Shown here piece by piece: positions 21,563 through 28,326 of a DNA stretch of 42,804 nt. Positions within the stretch are counted from its first letter, which is position 1. The number at the start of each line of letters is the position of its first letter. The stretch comes from an uncultured Ruminococcus sp. (GTDB lineage Bacteria > Bacillota > Clostridia > Oscillospirales > Acutalibacteraceae), in NCBI GenBank assembly GCA_902778175.1, contig CACYWT010000026.1, forward strand, positions 432 to 43,235. The letters are read 5' to 3'. The position numbers and the translations under genes are program-made. The notes beneath the pieces were generated by a model. The model did no database searches, was not told the origin of the DNA, and worked only from the letters and a program-made list of their open reading frames with translations.

Positions 21563-23872
21563 TCAATTCAGATCAAATTTGCTGTTGTTATCATCTGCGA
21601 ATATCTCGAAATCCTCCTGCGGCAGGGGCTTTGCAAAATAATAGCCCTGGAAAAGCTTGCAGCCCATATCCGAAAGCTCCGAATACTGCTGTACGGTTTC
21701 TACGCCCTCTGTAAGAGAAACAATATTCAGTTCGTCTGAAAGCTTGATGATATTCTTGATTATCGTATGCGCCTTTTCATCATGTTCATCAGAACCTGCA
21801 AGGAATTTCATATCAATTTTAAGTACATCAACGGGCATATCCTTGAGAAGATTAAGAGATGAAAATCCGCTGCCGAAATCGTCCATCTCAACAATGAAGC
21901 CTGCCCTGCGAAGCTCATCAAGCTTGCTGAATTTCTCGTCAACATCAGTCATCATAACGCTTTCGGTTATCTCGACCCTGAGCTTTGCGGGGTCTATATC
22001 ATATTCCCTGACAAGACTCGTAAACTCGGTCACAACATCAATGAAGTAGAAATCCTTCGGGGATATATTTACGGAAATAAACATATCCTTTTTTTCTTTT
22101 TTCCAATCAGATAGTATCTGACAGGCGCAGCGCCATATGCATTTGTCAACCTCAATGATAAGACCGTTGCGCTCCAGCGTAGGAATGAATTTATACGGAG
22201 CAAGAAAGCCTTCATACGGGTGGATCCATCTCGCAAGCGCCTCTGCGCCGACGACCTTGCCGTATCTGTCCGTGATAGGCTGCAGATACGGTCTGATCTG
22301 TCCCGTACTGATCGCTTCGTTCAGTCCGGCAGTAATACGCTGATCCCACAGAACCTTTTCACGCATTTCTTTGCCGTAATATGCAATATGTTTCTTATAA
22401 TTATCGTTTATTGTGGAAAGCGCAAGATGTGCTCTGTCGAACATTACCGAAACATCAAGCTCGTTATCAAGAACCTCATACACACCCAGATGCACAAGCA
22501 AACGGTGCTGGAGATTTCCGTCCTTGACGGTAAAATCCATCAGATCTCTTTCGATCCTCTGTCTGTCTTTTTCAAATGCTTCTTTCGGGATCAGTACGCC
22601 GAAGGTATCACCTACAAGTCTGCCGTATACGCTTTTTTCCGGAACGTTTGCCCTGATCCAGTCCGCAAGCTGCTGCAGCGCCAGATCTCCGAAAGACGTA
22701 CCGAAAATATCGTTTACTATCTTGAAATTCTTTACATCAACATATACAGCATAATATTCTGTTTCATCTTCGTTTTTGATGGTTTCGCGGATCTTATCAT
22801 ACAAATGCTGCTTGGTAAACAGATCCGTCAGGCTGTCGTGATTTGATGCATATAGCTCATTCTGTATCTTTTTCTCGTTCTCGGTGACATCACGAATAAC
22901 AAGGAACGAACCTGCAAGATGCTTTTTGTCCTCTTTTACAAAATGATTTTCCACAACATAATATTCAGCGTCGTCACCTGAACCGATTATGTATCTGTCC
23001 GTCCAATCCTCCCTTGTGAATTTACGGGAACCGAACTTTTTTTTGAGTGAAGCGGAAACCTTTTCAAGCTCCTTCTTTTTAAGCCCGATAATATTCATAC
23101 CATTTTCATTTGCCCATATGCATTTGCCGTACTGGTCATAGACAAACAAGCCTTCGCTCATTCCGGCAGCTATATTAGACAACATTCTGTCCAGCAGCCG
23201 CAGCGGACGGTAACGTATTGACAGATAATAAACGATCAGTCCGAAAACACCGTATCCTACCATAGAACGGTCAACAGGTCTGCCAGAAATAATATAGAAC
23301 GACTGCCATATCCCTATGAATATCAGCGACAGCAGTATGATAGAATATCGTTCCCTGTATATTTTTGCCGTTCTTATCACACAAATCACAAATATGAGTA
23401 TGACACACAAAAATACAAAGTAGTCTATGATCCTGTGTACCATCTGTCCCCAGAATGGTACAAGTTTATAATATGTCATTCCCTGAACTTCTATTGGTTC
23501 AAGATTGAAGGCATGACCGAAGAAAAGGTTGCAAAACAACTGCACTGCATCAAAAGAGAGGATAATATACATCAAAGTCGGCTTGCGCTGTCCGTTGCCT
23601 ATACCCTTGCAGTAAGCATCGGTAAAGAAAACCAGCGCCGCCATTACAAAATCCATTCCGATAAAATATATGTAGCTGCCGATCAGCGACAGCCATTTTG
23701 TCGTTGAACAGATTATTATGAAATTTCCTATTATCGGAGGGATCAGCGACAGATCAAATAATGTGAGCGGTTTTGCTATTGACTTGCCGCTTTTCATGCT
23801 CTTTGAAGCGCAGATAACCAGCGCTACTATAAGCACCAGAAAAATCATCGGAAATCCGATACGCATTGTCAT
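21563..23872 (-). CDS. Membrane c-di-GMP phosphodiesterase: 7TM-like, PAS, degenerate GGDEF, EAL
   Basis: A 769-residue protein. Residues 1-220 form about seven membrane helices (7TM sensor type), about 225-330 a PAS-like domain (SEGLFVYDQYGKCIWAN), about 335-500 a GGDEF domain and about 515-765 an EAL domain. The cyclase signature reads VGDTF (420-424), so diguanylate cyclase activity should be lost. The EAL domain keeps EAL (Glu544), SVNIS, EITES, MDDFGSGFSSL, DVLKID, EGVET and QGYYFAKPLP, so c-di-GMP hydrolysis is likely. An extended -10 (TGATATAAT, 23888-23896) would give a transcript starting only about nine bases before the ATG. It lies 99 bases downstream of the cyclase gene on the same strand. 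Confidence 0.88.
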   Translation of the reverse strand: MTMRIGFPMIFLVLIVALVICASKSMKSGKSIAKPLTLFDLSLIPPIIGNFIIICSTTKWLSLIGSYIYFIGMDFVMAALVFFTDAYCKGIGNGQRKPTLMYIILSFDAVQLFCNLFFGHAFNLEPIEVQGMTYYKLVPFWGQMVHRIIDYFVFLCVILIFVICVIRTAKIYRERYSIILLSLIFIGIWQSFYIISGRPVDRSMVGYGVFGLIVYYLSIRYRPLRLLDRMLSNIAAGMSEGLFVYDQYGKCIWANENGMNIIGLKKKELEKVSASLKKKFGSRKFTREDWTDRYIIGSGDDAEYYVVENHFVKEDKKHLAGSFLVIRDVTENEKKIQNELYASNHDSLTDLFTKQHLYDKIRETIKNEDETEYYAVYVDVKNFKIVNDIFGTSFGDLALQQLADWIRANVPEKSVYGRLVGDTFGVLIPKEAFEKDRQRIERDLMDFTVKDGNLQHRLLVHLGVYEVLDNELDVSVMFDRAHLALSTINDNYKKHIAYYGKEMREKVLWDQRITAGLNEAISTGQIRPYLQPITDRYGKVVGAEALARWIHPYEGFLAPYKFIPTLERNGLIIEVDKCIWRCACQILSDWKKEKKDMFISVNISPKDFYFIDVVTEFTSLVREYDIDPAKLRVEITESVMMTDVDEKFSKLDELRRAGFIVEMDDFGSGFSSLNLLKDMPVDVLKIDMKFLAGSDEHDEKAHTIIKNIIKLSDELNIVSLTEGVETVQQYSELSDMGCKLFQGYYFAKPLPQEDFEIFADDNNSKFDLN

Positions 23873-23887
23873 GAGAAATCACCTTTA

Positions 23888-23896
23888 ATTATATCA
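23888..23896 (-). promoter_or_regulatory. Extended -10 promoter of the 7TM-PAS-GGDEF-EAL gene
   Basis: Minus-strand TGATATAAT with no good -35 box. The predicted start leaves a leader of roughly nine bases, with the AGGTGA ribosome site at the very 5' end. Confidence 0.5.
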
Positions 23897-23971
23897 GAAT
23901 ACACAATAATCTTGTAATAATTTTCACAGAAGAACATAGAGCAAGCTCATCTGTTTTTTATGTGAATTTTC

Positions 23972-25489
23972 TCAGCGGTAACTTCCGTTTTTCATTTTGA
24001 ACAGCATCTTTTCAGCATACATTGCCTGATCTGCGCGCTTGAATACAGATTCCACCGTATCGCCCTCTGCATAGACTGCAAGACCGACAGCCGCGCAGAA
24101 TCTCTTATGAGGAGGAACCGACGTATTCTGGTAACTCTTTATAAAATCTTCTCTTGCCTGACTTACAAGAGCGTCCCTGTTGCGGTAATCCTCACCCATA
24201 AGTATTACTACGAATTCATCTCCGCCGACTCTGTACAGCGGTGAATTTCTGAATGCTCTTGTTACTATCTGACAGCTTCCCTTGATATATATATCACCGG
24301 ATTCATGTCCGTAATAGTCGTTTATATATTTCAGGTTGTTAAGGTCGATCATTGCAATAGCAAATTTAGCCGAACCCTTTTCTATATTCTTTGCAAGCGA
24401 ATTGATCTTTCGGATATAAGCGTTCTTGTTTCCTACCTGAGTAAGCTCATCGCGGTAAGCCTTATCGCTGACTTTCTCAAGCTGTTCCTTCTTATCCTTA
24501 TTTTCAGTTTCCACCTGACGGAGAATATCAAGATAACGCTGCTTGTCCTTTTCCAGCCTTGCCTTATCATCAAGGAAGTCGATAAAGCTGACCTGGATAG
24601 AACGGATTATCTCATATATATCTGTTATCTCATCATTTTTCTTCAGATAGAGATTGATAACGCCTGGCTTATTATAATCTATATTATCATCATCTGAGGG
24701 TTCAAATTTTTCGGGATCGAATTTTTTGGATTCCTCCGTAATACGCTTGAAGGGCTTTGTAAAGAACAGATTGAAGATTATAAGCGTCAGTATATATGCA
24801 AACACTGTAAGACCGAGTGAAACAAGTCCGAAAATAAGAAGCTGCGTTGTTCTTTCACCAACAATTGTTTCCATATCAAAGTCACAGCCGATATGACATA
24901 CTATATTGCCCTGTGAATCACATACCGGCGCATAGGCAGAGCAAAGCCAACCCCATTTGCTGTTATTGATTGCAGGCTCGATCTTTTTTGATGTATCGAC
25001 GCCGATAAGCCCGGATTCCCTGTCCTGATAATTACCTGTTTCATAAAGGGGATTATCATAATCGTCAACAAGGTACATATCATAATATGCCGAGCTGTCC
25101 CCGAGAACAATAATATAAAGATATTTGATATCGTCCATATTATCAAGGTAATTGCACATTTCCTTGCGTGTTTCGGCATACTTGTCCCACAGACCCTTAT
25201 CCTTCAGATATTTCTCAATTGCGGATTCATCGTCTTTCATAGAAGCGTCATTGCGCAGCGCCTGAAACTCTTCCGATTCCACAGTCCTGCGAAGCTCGGA
25301 TAAAAATTCCGGATCAACGAGAGTAGCATAGTTTTCCGCAGAATTGTATGTCATACGCTTGATATAACTGTCATTCTGTTCAACATTGATAAAATACGAC
25401 AGCAGAGCTATCGAGACAGAAATGACAAATACTATCAATGTCACAAATATTCGCATTTTCATACCAATAGTAATACGTTTCTTCTTCAC
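23972..25489 (-). CDS. Membrane diguanylate cyclase with Cache-like sensor
   Basis: A 505-residue protein with two membrane helices (about 10-32 and 217-245) around an extracellular Cache-like sensor whose end reads SAYAPVCDSQGNIVCHIGCDFD. A long acidic linker and coiled coil (about 290-345) follow, then a C-terminal GGDEF domain with intact RVGGDEF (GGDEF 422-426) and MIDLNNLKYIND. The position of the RxxD inhibitory site reads RNSP, so product inhibition is probably absent. It is the only protein in the window with an intact cyclase signature, facing four predicted degraders. The promoter is at 25648-25676 with a leader of about 150 nt. Confidence 0.88.
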   Translation of the reverse strand: MKKKRITIGMKMRIFVTLIVFVISVSIALLSYFINVEQNDSYIKRMTYNSAENYATLVDPEFLSELRRTVESEEFQALRNDASMKDDESAIEKYLKDKGLWDKYAETRKEMCNYLDNMDDIKYLYIIVLGDSSAYYDMYLVDDYDNPLYETGNYQDRESGLIGVDTSKKIEPAINNSKWGWLCSAYAPVCDSQGNIVCHIGCDFDMETIVGERTTQLLIFGLVSLGLTVFAYILTLIIFNLFFTKPFKRITEESKKFDPEKFEPSDDDNIDYNKPGVINLYLKKNDEITDIYEIIRSIQVSFIDFLDDKARLEKDKQRYLDILRQVETENKDKKEQLEKVSDKAYRDELTQVGNKNAYIRKINSLAKNIEKGSAKFAIAMIDLNNLKYINDYYGHESGDIYIKGSCQIVTRAFRNSPLYRVGGDEFVVILMGEDYRNRDALVSQAREDFIKSYQNTSVPPHKRFCAAVGLAVYAEGDTVESVFKRADQAMYAEKMLFKMKNGSYR

Positions 25490-25647
25490 GATGCATCAAA
25501 CCCCTTTTTCCGTTTGAAATGATAACTTTTTCATAATATCCGAAAACATACAATTTTTTCCGGACATTCAGCACTGCGGATCACTCATAATACCTGCAGC
25601 ATAAGCACTGATACAAGTATTAATATACATCTTTTACTACTTTTACT

Positions 25648-25676
25648 ATTTTACTATATTATCCCTCAATAGTCAA
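25648..25676 (-). promoter_or_regulatory. Promoter of the diguanylate cyclase gene
   Basis: Minus-strand TTGACT (25671-25676), 17-bp spacer, TAAAAT (25648-25653). The -10 is embedded in short tandem TTTTACTA-type repeats. Confidence 0.65.
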
Positions 25677-25931
25677 TCATTCTTTGAGAAAAATAACAAA
25701 ATATGTTGAAAATATATAATTTCTTTTTATACAATTTGCCGATAATCACCCATAATTCTCCCGATAAAACAAGCTTTCACTAAAATATTCACATTTATAC
25801 AGCCGAAAAAACAGTTTATACAGTCATTTTTGTCACATTTTCATTTATTATCAATAGAAAAACAAAAAACTAATTTCTTGTTTTTGTTTATTTTTAACCA
25901 TAAAATAGTAAGATAAACTGAAAATAGTTTA

Positions 25932-25964
25932 GGACTGATGCAAAAAAACGATACATCAGTCCTG
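25932..25964. other. Stem-loop in the divergent region
   Basis: A perfect 10-bp stem AGGACTGATG/CATCAGTCCT around a 13-base A-rich loop, with T-rich sequence downstream on the + strand. No gene upstream explains it as a terminator. Confidence 0.45.
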
Positions 25965-25975
25965 TATAATTACTT

Positions 25976-26112
25976 TAATTTTTTCCTGTATATATATTAT
26001 GCGTCCTTGCTTTTTCAATAAAATCTGCAAGTATTCCCTCTTCGAGAATCGAGGTGCACAAGGCTTCATCGAACTGCTGTGCGATATCCTGCGCGTTCCG
26101 GATATTGTCATT
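25976..26112 (-). pseudogene. Possible decayed coding remnant (about 45 codons)
   Basis: One minus-strand frame reads like genuine protein (NAQDIAQQFDEALCTSILEE, then GILADFIEKARTHNIYTG) and ends in TAA at 25976-25978. It is preceded by an in-frame TAA at 26113-26115 and has no start codon. The codon choice resembles the surrounding genes more than random AT-rich spacer. The parent family is not recognised. Confidence 0.35.
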
Positions 26113-26202
26113 TTAACGGAAACGATTTCCCCCATCTATATACATTTTATCCTAAAAATTATCAGTTACAGAATAATAATCAACAGTTTTATACAGAATT
26201 TA

Positions 26203-26231
26203 TTGATTTCTGCGGCCATTTGTGATATTAT
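26203..26231 (+). promoter_or_regulatory. Promoter of the phosphorelay/c-di-GMP operon
   Basis: TTGATT (26203-26208), 17-bp spacer, TATTAT (26226-26231). The start near 26238 gives a short leader to the TTG start. Confidence 0.65.
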
Positions 26232-26266
26232 ATTGTTTATATAAAATATGTTCGGAGGGATCGTTC

Positions 26267-27979
26267 TTGCAGGAACTGCTTAAACGTAATAAGGGGCTGC
26301 GAAGGAAAATTTTAATAGTTGATGATGAGTTCATAGAAAGAGAAATACTCGGATATATGCTCAGCGATCAGTATGAGGTATTCTATGCCGATAACGGAAA
26401 AGCTGCTCTCGAGATAATCAAAAAAGAAAAACTTACGCTTTCCCTTGTCATTCTTGATCTGCATATGCCAGAGCTTGACGGCTATTCCCTTCTTAAAATA
26501 TTGAGAGCTGATTCCGAGCTAAGACGTATCCCGGCTATCGTTCTCACCTCGGAAAAGGGAGCGGAGGTTAAAAGCCTGCGGCTCGGAGCTGCCGACTTCA
26601 TTACAAAACCCTATGATATCCCCGAAGTCATTCAGGCAAGAGTACAGCGATCCATTGAGCTTGCCGAGGACAGCATCATAATACATGAAACAGAAAGAGA
26701 TGAACTGACCGGTCTGTTCCATAAGGAATTCTTTTTTGAATACGGCAAAAGACTTGATATTCAGAACCAGAATATGCCAATGGACGCCATCGTTGCAGAT
26801 ATCAACCGTTTCCATCTCGTAAATGAACTTTACGGCAGAAACTACGGCGATGAAATGCTCAAAAAAATAGGCAGGGAAATTCATCAGCTCGTTGACAAGA
26901 TCGGAGGTCTTGCCTGCCGCAGCGACAGCAACTGCTTCTGCGTATACCTCCCCCATTCCGACGATCTGAAAGAAAAGCTTGCAGCTTATATAGAAAAATT
27001 TGATGAGCTGATCGGTGATAAAAAAATCAGCGTCAGAGTCGGTGTATATTTAGACGACGGAAACGATCTCAATATGGAACAGCGTTTTGACCGCGCAAGA
27101 CTTACCTGCCGCAAGCTCAGGAACAGCTATTCCAACTGCTATGATTTCTACAGTGATGAACTGCATGAAAAAGAGCTCCATTCCGAGCGTCTTATCAATG
27201 ATATGGATACCGCTCTTGCTGAAAAACAGTTTCAGGTATTCTATCAGCCAAAATACAATATAACAGGCGACAGACCTGTTTTAGTCAGCGCAGAGGCTCT
27301 TATAAGATGGTTCCACCCCGAACTCGGCAGAGTCAATCCCGGAGAATTCATCTCCCTGTTCGAGGACAACGGACTTATACAGAAGCTTGATACATATGTC
27401 TGGAATGAGGCCGCCGCTCAGGTCAGAAAATGGAAGGATAAATTCGATATGTATGTCCCCGTTTCGGTGAATGTTTCAAGAGTCGATATTTTCGATCCGA
27501 AGCTTCCTGAAATACTGCAGGATATTATCGCGAAAAACGAACTTCCGATCGAAAAGCTGCTGCTTGAGATCACTGAATCCGCTTATTCGGATAATTCAAA
27601 ACAGCTGATAGATACCGTTCAGGGGCTGCATGAAAACGGTTTCAGGATAGAAATGGACGACTTCGGCAGCGGATATTCTTCTCTGAATATGCTGACATCA
27701 CTTCCGATAGACGCTCTGAAGCTCGATATGAAATTCATAAGGAATATGTGCGCCAACCACAAGGACTGCCGTCTTGTCGGGATAATGATTGATATAGCAA
27801 GACTGCTTGAGGTCCCCGTTATAGCTGAGGGCGTGGAAACAAAGGAGCAGCTTGATATACTGAAAAAACTCGGCTGTGATATTATTCAGGGTTATTATTT
27901 CTCAAAGCCGCTGCCGGCTGACGAATTTGAGGAACTGATAATTAAAGAAAAAGAGGTAAACAAACATGCTGACAATTGA
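26267..27979 (+). CDS. Response regulator with c-di-GMP phosphodiesterase output: REC, degenerate GGDEF, EAL
   Basis: A 570-residue protein. The N-terminal receiver has phospho-acceptor Asp64 (ILDLHMPELDG), IVDDE acids and the ITKPYD lysine. The GGDEF-like domain has lost its signature (RSDSNCF in its place). The EAL domain is intact by motif: EAL (Glu343), VNVSRVD, EITES, MDDFGSGYSSL, DALKLD, AEGVET and QGYYFSKPLP. I take TTG 26267 as start because GGAGGG lies seven bases before it; the frame also opens at GTG 26222, which has no ribosome site and lies within the promoter. It overlaps the Hpt gene by 14 bases and is the predicted final acceptor of the phosphorelay. Confidence 0.9.
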   Translation: MQELLKRNKGLRRKILIVDDEFIEREILGYMLSDQYEVFYADNGKAALEIIKKEKLTLSLVILDLHMPELDGYSLLKILRADSELRRIPAIVLTSEKGAEVKSLRLGAADFITKPYDIPEVIQARVQRSIELAEDSIIIHETERDELTGLFHKEFFFEYGKRLDIQNQNMPMDAIVADINRFHLVNELYGRNYGDEMLKKIGREIHQLVDKIGGLACRSDSNCFCVYLPHSDDLKEKLAAYIEKFDELIGDKKISVRVGVYLDDGNDLNMEQRFDRARLTCRKLRNSYSNCYDFYSDELHEKELHSERLINDMDTALAEKQFQVFYQPKYNITGDRPVLVSAEALIRWFHPELGRVNPGEFISLFEDNGLIQKLDTYVWNEAAAQVRKWKDKFDMYVPVSVNVSRVDIFDPKLPEILQDIIAKNELPIEKLLLEITESAYSDNSKQLIDTVQGLHENGFRIEMDDFGSGYSSLNMLTSLPIDALKLDMKFIRNMCANHKDCRLVGIMIDIARLLEVPVIAEGVETKEQLDILKKLGCDIIQGYYFSKPLPADEFEELIIKEKEVNKHADN

Positions 27980-28301
27980 TACTCTGAAGGAATTCGGCGC
28001 TGACACAAGCGAGGGGCTTGCCCGCTGCATGAACAACGAAAGCTTTTATCTGATGCTCGTTAAAAAGGCCACTCAGGATAAAAGGCTTGAACTGCTTGAA
28101 CAGCAGATCATAGACAAAGACCTTGACGCCGCATTTGAATCCGCTCATATGCTCAAGGGAATGTATGCCAATCTTTCACTCACACCGCTTACTAAGCCTG
28201 TCAGCGAAATGACGGAACTTCTTCGCAGCAGAACTGATACCGATTATTCCGCGTTACTGAATCAGGCAAAGGAGAATTTTGCAAGACTTTGCAGTCTGTG
28301 A
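27966..28301 (+). CDS. Stand-alone Hpt phosphotransfer protein
   Basis: A 111-residue all-helical protein matching histidine phosphotransfer domains. The AHMLKGMYANL segment carries the expected phosphorylated His61 followed by the usual Lys-Gly, and an LxxLE(R) helix precedes it. Hpt proteins pass phosphate between the receiver of a hybrid kinase and a second receiver. Its start lies inside the preceding gene (AAAGAGGT ribosome site) and the hybrid kinase follows after 25 bases, so all relay parts are made from one transcript. No other domain is attached. Confidence 0.85.
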   Translation: MLTIDTLKEFGADTSEGLARCMNNESFYLMLVKKATQDKRLELLEQQIIDKDLDAAFESAHMLKGMYANLSLTPLTKPVSEMTELLRSRTDTDYSALLNQAKENFARLCSL

Positions 28302-28326
28302 TATTCTTCGCAAGGAGGGCTGAAAA

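Larger units (their letters stand above)
25490..26202. other. Long divergent intergenic region between cyclase and phosphorelay operon
   Basis: Contents by eye: cyclase promoter (25648-25676), a triple TTTTACTA-like repeat (25631-25656), a hairpin AGGACTGATG/CATCAGTCCT (25932-25964) and a possible decayed coding scrap (25976-26112, minus). I searched for c-di-GMP-I and -II riboswitch features in both leaders and saw none. Otherwise it is AT-rich and featureless. Confidence 0.5.

Noticed and set aside
21184-21714. 176-codon + strand frame
   Set aside because: Half of it is antisense to the EAL gene, the product is improbable, and a terminator lies inside it.
25490-26266. c-di-GMP riboswitch upstream of the cyclase or phosphorelay operon
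   Set aside because: No GEMM-I or GEMM-II conserved core or paired-helix layout could be found in either leader.
26222-26266. GTG 26222 as start of the REC-EAL protein
   Set aside because: It lies within the predicted promoter and lacks a ribosome site; TTG 26267 has GGAGGG at seven bases.
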